The notes: generated by a model from the sequence alone, not told the origin. DNA of 64,000 nucleotides from Streptomyces rimosus (GCF_008704655.1 NZ_CP023688.1:1922001-1986000), one strand, 5' to 3'; counted from the first letter of the stretch, positions 1-9,152 are shown. A program made the numbers and translations.

Positions 1-1263
1 CTGGCCCGTCGGCAGCAGGGTGCCCTGCTCCATGGCGTTCAGCTGCCGGAACTCGACCGGGTCCATGCCCAGCTTCTTGGCGAGCTTGTCCATCTGCGCC
101 TCGTACGCGAAGCACGCCTGGACGGCGCCGAAGCCGCGCATGGCGCCGCAGGGCGGGTTGTTCGTGTAGAGGGCGATGGCCTCGATGTCCACGTCCTCGA
201 CCACGTACGGGCCGACGGACAGGGAGGAGGCGTTGCCGACGACGGCCGGGGAGGCGGACGCGTAGGCGCCGCCGTCCAGCACGATCCGGCACTTCATGTG
301 GGTGAGCTTGCCGTCCTTGGTGGCGCCGTGCTCGTACCAGAGCCTGGCGGGGTGCCGGTGGACGTGGCCGAAGAACGACTCGAACCGGTTGTAGACGATC
401 TTGACGGGCTTGCCGGTGCGCAGCGCGAGCAGACAGCCGTGGATCTGCATCGACAGGTCCTCGCGGCCGCCGAAGGCGCCGCCGACGCCGGAGAGCGTCA
501 TGCGGACCTTGTCCTCGGGCAGGCCCAGGACGGGGGCGATCTGGCGCAGGTCGGAGTGCAGCCACTGGGTGGCCACGTACAGGTCGACGCCGCCGTCCTC
601 GGCGGGCACCGCGAGGCCGGACTCCGGACCGAGGAACGCCTGGTCCTGCATGCCGAAGACGTACTCGCCGGTCACGATCACGTCGGCGCGGCGGGCTGCC
701 GCCTCGGCGTCGCCGCGCACGATGGGCTGGCGGTGCACGATGTTCGGGTGCGGTACGTGCCCGGCATGGTCGTCGGTGCGGTTCTCGTGGACCAGCGGGG
801 CGCCCTCGCGGGTCGCGGACTCCTCGTCGGTGACCACCGGCAGCTCGGCGTACTCGACCTTGATCTTGGCGGCGGCGCGGCGGGCGGTCTCCGGGTGGTC
901 GGCGGCGACCAGCGCGACCGGCTCGCCGTGGTGGCGGACCTTGCCGTGCGCCAGGACGGGCGTGTCCTGGATCTCCAGGCCGTAGTTCTTCACCTCGGTG
1001 GGCAGGTCGTCATAGGTGAGGACCGCGTAGACGCCGGACTGGGCGAGCGCCTCGGAGGTGTCGATGGAGACGATCTCGGCGTGCGCGACGGTGGAGCGCA
1101 GCGTGAAGCCCCACAGCATGTCCTCGTGCCACAGATCGGAGGAGTACGCGAACTCGCCGGTCACCTTCAGGGTGCCGTCCGGGCGCAGCGTCGAGGCGCC
1201 GATGCCCGCGTCGGTGGTGCCGCCCTGGGTCAGGTGGGTGGGTGTGCGGGTGACTCCGCTCAT
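1..1263 (-). CDS. Xanthine dehydrogenase, molybdopterin-binding large subunit (C-terminus beyond window edge)
   Basis: This is the molybdenum-cofactor subunit of a three-subunit xanthine dehydrogenase, which oxidises hypoxanthine/xanthine to urate in the cytoplasm. The visible 421 residues begin at ATG 1263 and cover the aldehyde-oxidase a/b-hammerhead domain (GKVRHHGEPVALVAA near residues 105-120) and the start of the Moco-binding domain, with GVGGAFGGRED and the glycine/arginine loop PPCGAMRGFGAVQ that contacts the cofactor. It is the last gene of a three-gene operon; only 2 nt separate its start from the [2Fe-2S] subunit stop. The PucR-type regulator divergent from the operon fits purine catabolism. 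A related aldehyde or CO dehydrogenase large subunit is possible, but the PucR neighbour favours xanthine. The 3' end lies outside the window. Confidence 0.9.
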   Translation of the reverse strand, partial: MSGVTRTPTHLTQGGTTDAGIGASTLRPDGTLKVTGEFAYSSDLWHEDMLWGFTLRSTVAHAEIVSIDTSEALAQSGVYAVLTYDDLPTEVKNYGLEIQDTPVLAHGKVRHHGEPVALVAADHPETARRAAAKIKVEYAELPVVTDEESATREGAPLVHENRTDDHAGHVPHPNIVHRQPIVRGDAEAAARRADVIVTGEYVFGMQDQAFLGPESGLAVPAEDGGVDLYVATQWLHSDLRQIAPVLGLPEDKVRMTLSGVGGAFGGREDLSMQIHGCLLALRTGKPVKIVYNRFESFFGHVHRHPARLWYEHGATKDGKLTHMKCRIVLDGGAYASASPAVVGNASSLSVGPYVVEDVDIEAIALYTNNPPCGAMRGFGAVQACFAYEAQMDKLAKKLGMDPVEFRQLNAMEQGTLLPTGQ

Positions 1264-1265
1264 GG

Positions 1266-1877
1266 TCAGGCCCCCGTTCCGGTGGTCTGCGCGTCCCCGC
1301 GGGCGGCGGCGAGGCGTACCGCGTCGAGGATCTTCTCGTAGCCCGTGCAGCGGCACAGGTTGCCGGACAGCGCCTCGCGGATGTCCGCGTCGGACGGCTG
1401 GGCGTTGCGCTCCAGCAGTTCGTCGGCGGCGACCAGGAGGCCGGGTGTGCAGAAGCCGCACTGGACGGCGCCCGCGTCGATGAACGCCCGCTGGATCGGC
1501 GAGAGTTTGACCTGCTCGCCGGTCTGCCCGTCGGCGCCGGCCGGCTTGGCCTGCCAGCGCTGCGCGGCGTCCACGCTCGTACCGGCGCCGCATGCGCCGG
1601 TGGCGCAGCCGCCGTGCTGCGCGCGCTGCTCGGCGTAGTCCGCCAGGCCCTCGACGGTGACGATCTCCCGGCCCTCGGCCTGGCCGGCCGCGACCAGGCA
1701 CGAGCACACCGGCACACCGTCCAGACGGACCGTGCAGGAGCCGCATTCGCCCTGCTCACAGGCGTTCTTCGAACCCGGAAGGCCCATCCGCTCGCGCAGC
1801 ACGTACAGCAGGCTCTCGCCCTCCCATACGTCGTCGGCCTGCTGCTCGCGGCCGTTGACGGTGAACTTCACGCGCAC
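1266..1877 (-). CDS. Xanthine dehydrogenase, [2Fe-2S] small subunit
   Basis: Electron-transfer subunit of the xanthine dehydrogenase, 203 aa from GTG 1877. An N-terminal plant-ferredoxin domain has Cys 40, 45, 48 and 60 (CEQGECGSC followed by VCSC). A C-terminal four-helix [2Fe-2S]-binding domain has QCGFCTPG and NLCRCTGY, with Cys 140, 143, 175 and 177. Between the two domains, residues about 80-125 form an Ala/Gly/Gln-rich insertion with extra cysteines (CATGACGAG), making the protein longer than the usual 160-175 aa. The GTG start is chosen because GGAG lies 6 nt upstream; it overlaps the end of the FAD subunit gene by 10 bp, so translation is probably coupled. A second in-frame GTG at 1871 is an alternative start. 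Confidence 0.92.
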   Translation of the reverse strand: MRVKFTVNGREQQADDVWEGESLLYVLRERMGLPGSKNACEQGECGSCTVRLDGVPVCSCLVAAGQAEGREIVTVEGLADYAEQRAQHGGCATGACGAGTSVDAAQRWQAKPAGADGQTGEQVKLSPIQRAFIDAGAVQCGFCTPGLLVAADELLERNAQPSDADIREALSGNLCRCTGYEKILDAVRLAAARGDAQTTGTGA

Positions 1878-2755
1878 TGGGCGCTCCTTTCGTTGCCGCG
1901 GTAGGACTCCCAGGTCCAGCCGAGGGTGCGGCGCGCCATGATTCCCACCGCGTGCCGCCGGTACTTCGCGCTGCCGCGCACGTCGTCGATCGGGTTGCAG
2001 GCGCCGGCCGCAAGCTCGGCGAACTGTTTGGCCACGGACGGCGGAATGGGCCGCCCCGACTCCCAGAAACCGCCCTCCTCCAGGGCCGCCGTCAGAAACT
2101 CCTCGGCGGCCCTGGCCCGTACGGGCGTGGGGGCGGCCGAGCCGATGCCGGTCCGTACCGTGCGGGTGTCCGGGTGCAGCGCGAGGCCGAAGGCGCACAC
2201 CGCGATGACCATGGCGTTGCGGGTGCCGACCTTGGAGAACTGCTGCGGCCCGTCCGCCTTGGGCAGGTGCACGGCGCGGATCAGCTCGTCCGGCTCCAGG
2301 GCGTTGCGCTTGACGCCCAGGTAGAAGTCGTCGATCGGGATCATGCGGCGGCCGCGCACCGACTCGGCCTCGACCTCGCCGCCGGAGGCGAGCAGCGCCG
2401 GGTGCGCGTCGCCGGCCGGGGAGGCGGTGCCCAGGTTGCCGCCGACGCCGCCGCGGTTGCGGATCTGCGGGGAGGCGACGGTGTGCGAGGCGAGCGCCAG
2501 GCCGGGCAGCTCGGTCCGCAGGTTCTCCATGATCTGCGTGTACGGCACGGACGCGCCGAGCCGTACGGTCTCCTCGCCCACCTCCCACTCCCGCAGGTCA
2601 TCGACGCGGTTCAGGTCGAGCAGGTACTCCGGGCGGCGGTGGTCGAAGTTGATCTCGACCATGACGTCGGTGCCGCCCGCGATCGGCACAGCCGTGGGGT
2701 GCTCGGCCTTGGCGGCGAGCGCCTCCTCCCAGCTGCCGGGGCGAAGGAAGTCCAT
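1868..2755 (-). CDS. Xanthine dehydrogenase, FAD-binding medium subunit
   Basis: FAD subunit of the molybdenum hydroxylase, passing electrons from the iron-sulfur clusters to NAD+ or another acceptor. The protein is 295 aa, normal for the CoxM/CutM-like family. It has the N-terminal FAD_binding_5 motif AGGTDVMVEINF (about residues 27-38) and the second flavin motif ASPQIRNRGGVGGNLGTASPAGD (split here by domain at about 105-127), then the CO-dehydrogenase flavoprotein C-terminal domain. ATG 2755 (MDFLRPGSWEEAL) matches the usual family start, so longer upstream extensions are disregarded. It is the first gene of the operon; the 317 bp before it separate it from the divergent PucR-like regulator. 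Confidence 0.92.
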   Translation of the reverse strand: MDFLRPGSWEEALAAKAEHPTAVPIAGGTDVMVEINFDHRRPEYLLDLNRVDDLREWEVGEETVRLGASVPYTQIMENLRTELPGLALASHTVASPQIRNRGGVGGNLGTASPAGDAHPALLASGGEVEAESVRGRRMIPIDDFYLGVKRNALEPDELIRAVHLPKADGPQQFSKVGTRNAMVIAVCAFGLALHPDTRTVRTGIGSAAPTPVRARAAEEFLTAALEEGGFWESGRPIPPSVAKQFAELAAGACNPIDDVRGSAKYRRHAVGIMARRTLGWTWESYRGNERSAQCA

Positions 2756-3072
2756 ACGAGGCTCTCTTCTACGAAATCTTCGGTGCGTCCTGGCGCCGGG
2801 TCCACCGGCGCCGGCACCGTTCGCGAAATCGGGTCGTCCGCTGCCCGCGACGGGGACCTGCGGCCCTCGACTCAAGGGGGCCGTTCATGTCCTGTTAACG
2901 CGGTTGGGCCCAGTGAACGCGCCCCGCACCCGCCGGGTGCAGTCACCGAAACCATGAAGCGGTTGGCTGGCCACGGCGCATGTCTTGTAGATTCGAACGA
3001 AAGGCGAGGCGCAGAAACCTCGCGGCATTCCACCGGCAACATCAGTCAGAACAGAACGGCGGGCGAGAGACC
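2756..3072. promoter_or_regulatory. Divergent promoter region between xanthine dehydrogenase and PucR-like genes
   Basis: This 317-bp gap holds no convincing gene and must contain both divergent promoters. For the rightward gene, TTGGCT (2963-2968) and TAGATT (2988-2993), 19 bp apart, make a plausible vegetative promoter about 75 nt before the start codon. TTCGAACGAA just after it is a short palindromic element. No PucR operator is assigned because its consensus is not known to me with confidence. Confidence 0.35.
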
Positions 3073-4743
3073 ATGCGGCTCCGCGCACTCCTGGACACCG
3101 GCACTCTCGGCCTGCGGCTGCTGGGCGGCGAGGAGGAACTGGACCGTACCGTGCGCGGGGTCATGACCACCGACCTGCGCGACCCCAGCCGCTACCTGTC
3201 CGGCGGCGAGCTGGTGCTCACGGGCCTGGCCTGGCGCCGCGAGCCGCAGGACTCCGAGCGGTTCGTGCGCATCCTGGCCGCGGCCGGGGTCGCCGGGCTG
3301 GCCGCGGGCGAGGCCGAGCTCGGCGCGGTGCCCGAGGACCTGGTGGTGGCCTGCGCCCGGCACCGCCTGCCGCTGTTCTCCGTCGTGGAGGACGTCTCCT
3401 TCGCCTCGATCACGGAGTACGTCGTACGCCAGGTCTCCGGCGAGCGCGCGGGCGACCTGGCCGCCGTGGTGGACCGGCACCGCCGCCTGATGACCTCGGG
3501 GCCCGCCGGCGGCGGCCCGGAGGCCGTACTGGAACTGCTCGGCTCCGACCTGGACCTGCGCGCCTGGGTACTGTCCCCCACCGGCCGGCAGATAGCCGGG
3601 TCCACCCTGGCCGGATCGGGGCCCGAGCTGCCCGCCGAGACCGGCGCCCGGCTGGCCGGCGAGCACCTGGCCGCCTCCCGCACCGGCCGCCGCGGCCCCT
3701 ACCGGCTCCCGCTCGGCAGCACCACGTACTCCCTCTTCCCCATCCGCGGCAACGGCCGCGACCTGCGCGAGACGGTCCTGTCCGACTGGCTGCTGGCCGT
3801 CGAGGCGGACGCCGGCGACTGGGCCGAGGAGCGCCTGGACCTGCTGCACGGCGTCACCCAGCTGATCGCCGTCGAACGCGACCGCCGCGACGCGGCCCGT
3901 ACGGTCCGCAGACGCCTCGCCCAGGAGGTCCTGGAGCTGGTGCAGACGGGCGCCGCGCCCGCCGAGATCGCGGCCCGGCTCCGGGTGGCCGCGCCCGTAC
4001 TGCTGCCCGGGCTGGGCACGGCGCCGCACTGGCAGGTCGTCGTGGCCCGCGTCGAGTGGGCGGGCGGGGACGTGCCCGGCGGGCCGGTCGCGCAGACACT
4101 GCTGGAAGAGGTGCTGGTCGACCCCGGTACGTTCGGGCCCGACCCGTCCGACCGGATCGCCGTCGCGCACACCGGGGACGAGGCGGTGGCCCTGGTGCCG
4201 CTGCCGGCCGTACCGGACGACGACGGGCGCGACGGCCAGTCCACCGCCGGGCTCCAGGCCGACGCCCTGCTCGCAGCCGTACAGGAGCCGCTGACCCGCG
4301 GCCTGGGCGACGACGGCCGCCTGACCATCGGCGTCAGCGCCTCCGTCCACTCGGCGGAGGGCCTGCGCGGCGCCCTGGAGGAGGCCCGGCACGCCCGCCG
4401 GGTCGCCGCGGCCCGCCCCGGGCGGGTCTGCGCGGCGGGCCACGAGGAGCTGGCCTCGCACGTCCTGCTGCTGCCCTTCGTCCCCGACGACGTACGCCGC
4501 GCCTTCACCGCCCGGCTCCTGGACCCGCTGCGCGGCTACGACCGCCGCCACCGCGCCGAGCTGATACCCACCCTGGAGGCGTTCCTCGACTGCGACGGCT
4601 CCTGGACCCGCTGCGCCACCCGCCTCCACCTGCACGTCAACACCCTGCGCTACCGGGTCGGCCGCATCGAGCAGCTGACCGGCCGCGACCTGGCGCGCCT
4701 GGAGGACAAGCTGGACTTCTTCCTGGCGCTGCGGATGAGCTGA
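3073..4743 (+). CDS. PucR-family transcriptional regulator of purine catabolism
   Basis: A 556-aa cytoplasmic regulator. The N-terminal PucR/purine-catabolism domain starts at once (MRLRALLDTGTLGLRLLGG) and includes the typical LSGGELVLTGLAWR. A central GGDEF-like CdaR domain spans roughly residues 300-440. The C-terminal PucR/CdaR helix-turn-helix is clear: WTRCATRLHLHVNTLRYR then VGRIEQLTGRDL. Regulators of this type sense purine breakdown products or nitrogen status and activate uric-acid/xanthine genes. Divergent placement against the xanthine dehydrogenase operon supports that target. ATG 3073 is selected because the conserved domain begins there; an open frame extends further upstream but lacks a Shine-Dalgarno-linked start. 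Confidence 0.9.
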   Translation: MRLRALLDTGTLGLRLLGGEEELDRTVRGVMTTDLRDPSRYLSGGELVLTGLAWRREPQDSERFVRILAAAGVAGLAAGEAELGAVPEDLVVACARHRLPLFSVVEDVSFASITEYVVRQVSGERAGDLAAVVDRHRRLMTSGPAGGGPEAVLELLGSDLDLRAWVLSPTGRQIAGSTLAGSGPELPAETGARLAGEHLAASRTGRRGPYRLPLGSTTYSLFPIRGNGRDLRETVLSDWLLAVEADAGDWAEERLDLLHGVTQLIAVERDRRDAARTVRRRLAQEVLELVQTGAAPAEIAARLRVAAPVLLPGLGTAPHWQVVVARVEWAGGDVPGGPVAQTLLEEVLVDPGTFGPDPSDRIAVAHTGDEAVALVPLPAVPDDDGRDGQSTAGLQADALLAAVQEPLTRGLGDDGRLTIGVSASVHSAEGLRGALEEARHARRVAAARPGRVCAAGHEELASHVLLLPFVPDDVRRAFTARLLDPLRGYDRRHRAELIPTLEAFLDCDGSWTRCATRLHLHVNTLRYRVGRIEQLTGRDLARLEDKLDFFLALRMS

Positions 4744-5142
4744 GAGGCGCGTTCACCGAGCGGCGAACGGGCTGAACCACGGCCCACATTCGGTCACGTA
4801 TGAATGGCGGATATGCGCCCCCGGCCGGGCCGGTGCACAACGCCCGCCACTCCGCGCTTGGTTGACCGAACGTCAGCAACTGCCCCCGCGGCACCGGTAA
4901 TCCCTGATCACGCGTCACCCGATCGGACGTATCCCGACGGCGCCGCGCACCGCCGCACCTCCCCCGCCCCACCCCTCAGGGCGCCTTGTACTGCCGGTTT
5001 TGGGCCGTCACGGCGTCCCAAAGAGGCGGCGGAGCGATTGTGAAATCATTCACCTTCCCTCTTGGCCGGGCGGCGGGATTCGTGCTGAGATGCGCCCACT
5101 GCTTCTCAGTTCCAGCTCAACGGTGCGCTCGGGGAGGGCAAT
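4744..5142. other. Intergenic region without a supported gene
   Basis: A 399-bp stretch between the PucR-like gene and the TPR gene in the same orientation. No reading frame here has both a ribosome-binding site and coding character. A short inverted repeat, GTGAA-ATCA-TTCAC at 5040-5053, lies about 90 bp before the downstream start and could be a regulator site. The region is locally richer in A/T than the flanking genes, as expected for a promoter. Confidence 0.4.
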
Positions 5143-6000
5143 GTGGCGGACACCGCCATGTCAGGAGCCGCGGGAACCGCGGGAACCACACAGCCCGGGG
5201 AACCGGTGCCGGTGCTTCCCGCGGCCAGGTCGGCGACCGGGGCGGACGCCCTGGACGGGGCCGTGTGGCGGCTGCGGTCACGGGGGTGCTGGGACGACGC
5301 GGCGGCCCTGCTGGAACCCCACGCGGCCGGGCATCCCCGATACGCGATCCGCCGCGCCGCCCTCCTCGTGGAGCGCTGTCTGTTCACCGCCGCCGGATGG
5401 GCCGCGGCCGAGGACGCGCTGCGCGCCGCCGAGGCGGTGGCGGGCGACAACGACGAGCGGGGCGCCGCGGCCTGCGAGCGCGGCCACCTGGCGTACGCCG
5501 CCACGGTCCTGGGCGTACGGGACCGCGCCGACGAGGCCCGCTCCGCGCTCGGCAGGGCCGCGGCCCTGCTGGCCCCCGCGGCGCCCGGCCGCGCGCTGCT
5601 GGACTACCGGCGCGGCCTGATGGCCGAACACGTCGCCAACAGCCCGGAGTCCGCGCGCGCCGCCTACCGCCGCGCCCACGCGGGTGCCACCGCGCACGGC
5701 GACACCCTGCTGCTCTCCTTCACCTGGCGCCATCTCGCCGGGCTCGCCCTGCGCGACGGCGAACTCGCCGAGGCCCGGCACGGTTTCGCCGAGTCCCTGC
5801 GCATCCGCGAGGAACTGGGGTTCCTGGTCGGTACGGCGCCGGCCCTGGTCGCCCTCGCCGACGCGGCGCCGCCCGAGGAGGCGGAGGGGCTGCGCATCGA
5901 GGCCGCCCGGCTCTTCCGGCTCATGGGCGGCGTACCGACCTGGCTCGCGGAGCACCTGGAGGGCGTGCCCGAGGCCCCCGCGGGCCGGGCGGCACAGTAG
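5143..6000 (+). CDS. TPR-like helical repeat protein
   Basis: A 285-aa soluble protein made almost entirely of Ala/Arg/Glu-rich paired helices with TPR character, for example EARSALGRAAALL, SARAAYRRAHAGA and EARHGFAESLRIREELG. There is no signal peptide, membrane segment or catalytic motif. It may be a protein-interaction scaffold; it resembles the isolated TPR tails of streptomycete LuxR/SARP regulators, but the DNA-binding part is absent and it seems complete. Start GTG 5143 follows GGGAGGG with good spacing; an ATG two bases earlier is in another frame. No functional partner is evident; the following methyltransferase is 193 bp away. Confidence 0.75.
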   Translation: MADTAMSGAAGTAGTTQPGEPVPVLPAARSATGADALDGAVWRLRSRGCWDDAAALLEPHAAGHPRYAIRRAALLVERCLFTAAGWAAAEDALRAAEAVAGDNDERGAAACERGHLAYAATVLGVRDRADEARSALGRAAALLAPAAPGRALLDYRRGLMAEHVANSPESARAAYRRAHAGATAHGDTLLLSFTWRHLAGLALRDGELAEARHGFAESLRIREELGFLVGTAPALVALADAAPPEEAEGLRIEAARLFRLMGGVPTWLAEHLEGVPEAPAGRAAQ

Positions 6001-6193
6001 GCCCTGTCGCTCGCTCCGTTCCCGGCCGCCACGCCCGCCGGTTCCCGGGCCCGCGCCACGGGCATATTTCACTCCGCGGGCCCCACCCACCCCGAATTTG
6101 GCCTCAAGTCGCACTGTCCGTGAGTGACTTGGCACTGGATGCTGGTGCGGTTCGACTCCCGACCTACGGCAGCGCCTTTCAGGAGGCCACACC

Positions 6194-7078
6194 TTGGCAG
6201 CAGGAGCACCGCAACCATCGGCCGGCTCGGACTGGGGAAAGGCGGATTTCGAGGCCATCTACGACTGCCCGGATCCCCGTACGTACTTCCGGACGCTGCG
6301 CCCGCTCGACTACCAGATCCCGCACCACGGCCAGGGGGTGTTCCGCGCCCTGGCCGAGCACCTGCAACGGCGCCGGCCCGGCCGCACGCCGCTCCAGGTC
6401 GTCGACCTGTGCTGTTCCTACGGCGTCAACGCGGCGCTGCTCAACCACAAGCTGAGCCTCGCGGACCTGTACGACCGGTACACCGACGCCCGGGAGACCG
6501 GCGGTCTGTCGGCGGTCCTGCTGGCCGACGAGGACCGGACGTTCTTCGACGAGCTGCGCCGCCCGGAGGCCGTGCGGACCATCGGCATCGACGCGGCCAA
6601 GCGCGCCGTCGGCTACGCCGAGCGCGTCGGCCTGCTGGACGCCGGGTTCGCCGAGAATCTGGAGGCCGCCGAGCCGAGCGCACGCCTGCGGCGCACCCTG
6701 GCGGGCACCGACCTGATCACCGTGACGGGCGGCGTGGGGTACATCTCCGCCACCACCTTCGGGCGGCTGCTCGCCTGCACGCCCGAGCCGCCGTGGGTCG
6801 CCGCGTTCGTCCTGCGGACCGTGTCGTACGGCCCGGTGGCGGAACTCCTCGCCGCGCACGGCCTGGTGACCGAACGCCTGCCCGTGCGCACCTTCCGCCA
6901 GCGCCGCTTCGCCGACCTGGCCGAACGCCGCGCCGCCTTCACCGCGCTACAGGCCCGCGGCCTGGACACCACCGGCAAGGAATCGGACGGTTTCTACCAC
7001 GCGGACCTGTATCTGTCCCGGCCGGCGGCGGACGTGGCGGACGTGACGGTGGAGAGGCTGGTGCCCCTGACCGGGTGA
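6194..7078 (+). CDS. Class I SAM-dependent methyltransferase, substrate unknown
   Basis: 294 aa. Motif I of a Rossmann methyltransferase is seen as VVDLCCSYGVNAALL (about residues 72-86), with later motifs LITVTGGVGYIS (about 176-187) and FVLRTVSYGP. The family is found in actinobacteria as a generic SAM-binding protein; no substrate can be inferred. The unusual TTG start at 6194 is favoured because a perfect AGGAGG stands 7 nt before it, and no ATG or GTG lies suitably nearby. It is probably monocistronic, convergent with the GntR regulator that ends at 7100. Confidence 0.8.
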   Translation: MAAGAPQPSAGSDWGKADFEAIYDCPDPRTYFRTLRPLDYQIPHHGQGVFRALAEHLQRRRPGRTPLQVVDLCCSYGVNAALLNHKLSLADLYDRYTDARETGGLSAVLLADEDRTFFDELRRPEAVRTIGIDAAKRAVGYAERVGLLDAGFAENLEAAEPSARLRRTLAGTDLITVTGGVGYISATTFGRLLACTPEPPWVAAFVLRTVSYGPVAELLAAHGLVTERLPVRTFRQRRFADLAERRAAFTALQARGLDTTGKESDGFYHADLYLSRPAADVADVTVERLVPLTG

Positions 7079-7099
7079 CCGCTGCGGGGACCCGGGCCC

Positions 7100-7987
7100 T
7101 CAGTGCCCCCGCCGCCCCGGCGAAAGGTGCTCGCGCGCGATGCGTTCGACGATGGCGTACTCGCGGGCCATCAGGGCGTCCAGCAGGGCCGTGTGTTCGG
7201 AGGCGGCGGCGAGGAGGTCGGCCGTGCGGGGCGGAGGGCTGCCGTGGACCGGGGTGCGGGTGCGGCGGTGGAGGTCGTCGGCGACCTGGACGAGCTGGCG
7301 GTTGCCGGTGAGGGCGAGCAGGGCGTGGTGGAAGGCGTGGTCCGCGTCGGCGTATCCGGTGCGGTCGCCGTGGGCCGCGGCGGCGACGCCCGCGGCGGCC
7401 AGCGGGCGCAGCTCCTCCCACCGCTCGGCCGGCAGCGTCCGTGCCAGCCGCAGCAGCGCCGGTATTTCGAGCATCCTGCGCACCTCGGCCAGCTCCGCGA
7501 GGTCGCGGTGGGTGCGCTCGGCGACGCGGAAACCGCGGTTCGGGGCGACCTCGACCGCGCCCTCGCAGGCGAGCAGCTGCATGGCTTCGCGTACGGGGGT
7601 GGCGGAGACGCCGTAGCGGACGGCGAGCGCGGGGGCCGAGTAGACCTCGCCGGGGACCAGTTCGCCGGCCGTCAGGGCTTCGCGCAGCGCGGCGAGCACC
7701 TGGCCGCGCACGGAGTGCCGCTGGGGCTGTTTGCGGGGGGCGGGGGCTGCGGGCGCCGGTATGTATGCCGTGGCGGGGTCCGGGACGCCGGGGCGGTGTT
7801 CGTACGCGGCGTCCGGCGGGGTGTCCGGCCCGGCCGGGAGCGGCGCGGTGCCGTGCCCGGGGCGCTCCGCCGGGTGTTCCCCGGGGCCTTCGTGGCCGGT
7901 GTGCCCGCCCCGCACGGGCTGCGAGCCGCCCTGTACCGGCACCTGGGCGCGCAGCCGCGGCGCCGGTTCCGCTCTGCCCTGCTCCAT
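7100..7987 (-). CDS. GntR-family (FadR/VanR-like) transcriptional regulator
   Basis: 295 aa. A proline-rich, probably disordered N-terminal segment of about 85 residues precedes a GntR winged helix (VRGQVLAALREALTAGELVPG followed by YGVSATPVREAMQLLACEGAVEV). An all-helical FCD/FadR-type ligand-binding domain follows, with EVRRMLEIPALLRLA and DADHAFHHALLALTGNRQL. Such regulators bind organic acids. The long N-terminal extension is atypical but the ATG at 7987 is preceded by AGGAGGAACCCGC, so the start is well supported. The divergent FhuF-like gene starts 110 bp away but has its own iron box; a link between the two is not shown. Confidence 0.88.
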   Translation of the reverse strand: MEQGRAEPAPRLRAQVPVQGGSQPVRGGHTGHEGPGEHPAERPGHGTAPLPAGPDTPPDAAYEHRPGVPDPATAYIPAPAAPAPRKQPQRHSVRGQVLAALREALTAGELVPGEVYSAPALAVRYGVSATPVREAMQLLACEGAVEVAPNRGFRVAERTHRDLAELAEVRRMLEIPALLRLARTLPAERWEELRPLAAAGVAAAAHGDRTGYADADHAFHHALLALTGNRQLVQVADDLHRRTRTPVHGSPPPRTADLLAAASEHTALLDALMAREYAIVERIAREHLSPGRRGH

Positions 7988-8069
7988 GCGGGTTCCTCCT
8001 CACGTCCTCCAGCACCATAAGCGCCCCCTGTGACAGTGCAAACCCGGCTCAAAACCCCCGAAGATCGGG

Positions 8070-8088
8070 TAAGGTAAGGCTTACCTGC
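8070..8088 (+). promoter_or_regulatory. Iron box (DmdR/IdeR operator)
   Basis: TAAGGTAAGGCTTACCTGC matches the actinobacterial iron-box consensus TTAGGTTAGGCTAACCTAA at about 14 of 19 positions, including the core AGGCT-ACCT. It sits immediately before the FhuF-like gene, so iron-dependent repression of that gene by a DtxR-family protein is expected. Confidence 0.8.
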
Positions 8089-8096
8089 CAACGAAC

Positions 8097-8957
8097 GTGA
8101 TATCGGTGGTGTCCCGCATGCGCCCCCAGCTCTCCGCCCAACCGCGCATCGAGCCCCTGACCGGGGCGTATGCCCGGCTCACCGAGGTGTTCCCCGGACT
8201 GCGGGTGTCCGAGTGGGAGACGACGCCGCCACAGGGCGAGGGCTGGGTGACCGCCGCCGCGCTGGCCACCGATCCCACGGCCCTGGACACCTTCCTGGCC
8301 TGGGACGACGCGCAGGTCGTACGGGATTACGGGCAGCGGGCCCGCCCCGACGTCGTCGCCGCGTTCGCCCTGCACCGCTACGCCTGGCCCGCCTGCCTGT
8401 TGATCACCATCCCCTGGTTCCTGCACCGCCGGGTACCGCGGCTGCCCGTCGAGGACGTGGCGTACCACCGCGAGGAGGGGCGGATGGCCGTACGGGTCCG
8501 CTCGTTCGCCTGTCTGCCCGGCGACCCGGCGGCGGACCTGCCCGGCGCGCGGGTCGTGCCGGATGAGGAGGCGCTGCGCGCCGAGGTGCGGGAGGCGGTC
8601 GCCGAGCATCTCGGGCCCGTACTGGACGGCTTCCGGCCCCGGCTGCGCCGCGGGCCGCGCGCCCTGTGGGGCATGGCCTCGGACGAGATCGTCGAGGGCC
8701 TGTGGTACCTGGGGCACCTGCTGGGCGAGGAGCCGCGCGCGGTGGCCGAGGCGGCGCGGCTGCTGCCGGGCGGCACGGCCCCGTACGCCGGGGGCGCCGC
8801 CTTCCGCGAGCTGGCCGGTCCGGACGGCGCGGCGCTGTCCACCCGGGACCGGGCGAGCTGCTGCATGTTCTACACGCTGCGCCCCGAGGACACCTGTGTG
8901 ACCTGCCCCCGTACGTGCGACGCGGATCGCATCAAGCGTCTCACCGCAACCACCTGA
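8097..8957 (+). CDS. FhuF-like (2Fe-2S) ferric-siderophore reductase
   Basis: 286 aa. The C-terminus carries the FhuF-type cluster motif C-C-x10-C-x2-C (Cys 255, 256, 267, 270) plus Cys 274, in CCMFYTLRPEDTCVTCPRTC. FhuF proteins use a [2Fe-2S] cluster to reduce ferric iron released from siderophores in the cytosol. The iron box directly upstream supports a role in iron acquisition. The start is uncertain: GTG 8097 is only 8 nt after the iron box and lacks a Shine-Dalgarno, so a leaderless transcript or initiation at ATG 8118 are both possible. Confidence 0.85.
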   Translation: MISVVSRMRPQLSAQPRIEPLTGAYARLTEVFPGLRVSEWETTPPQGEGWVTAAALATDPTALDTFLAWDDAQVVRDYGQRARPDVVAAFALHRYAWPACLLITIPWFLHRRVPRLPVEDVAYHREEGRMAVRVRSFACLPGDPAADLPGARVVPDEEALRAEVREAVAEHLGPVLDGFRPRLRRGPRALWGMASDEIVEGLWYLGHLLGEEPRAVAEAARLLPGGTAPYAGGAAFRELAGPDGAALSTRDRASCCMFYTLRPEDTCVTCPRTCDADRIKRLTATT

Positions 8958-9152
8958 CCCCCACACCACCCGATCGGGTCGTCGGAATCGAACCCAACCC
9001 AGCACGTCACAGCGGCAGTTCGATTCGAATGCGCTCTTCCGCGCGCCCCCGCACCCCCTTCGCGTTCTCGTTTGCCGAAAGCCCCGGCGGGACGGACGGA
9101 TTCCGCCAGGATGTCGCGCGAAACCGCGTACGACGAGGCAAGGGGCCCCAGG

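Noticed and set aside
3046..4635. Long open frame antisense to the PucR-like gene
   Set aside because: The composition is Gly/Gln/Val-rich shadow sequence, while the opposite strand encodes a complete PucR with all domains.
6149..6160. GGTTCGACTCCC resembling a tRNA T-loop
   Set aside because: The flanking bases do not form a 5-bp T-stem beyond two pairs, and no acceptor, D or anticodon arms could be folded in the preceding 70 bp.
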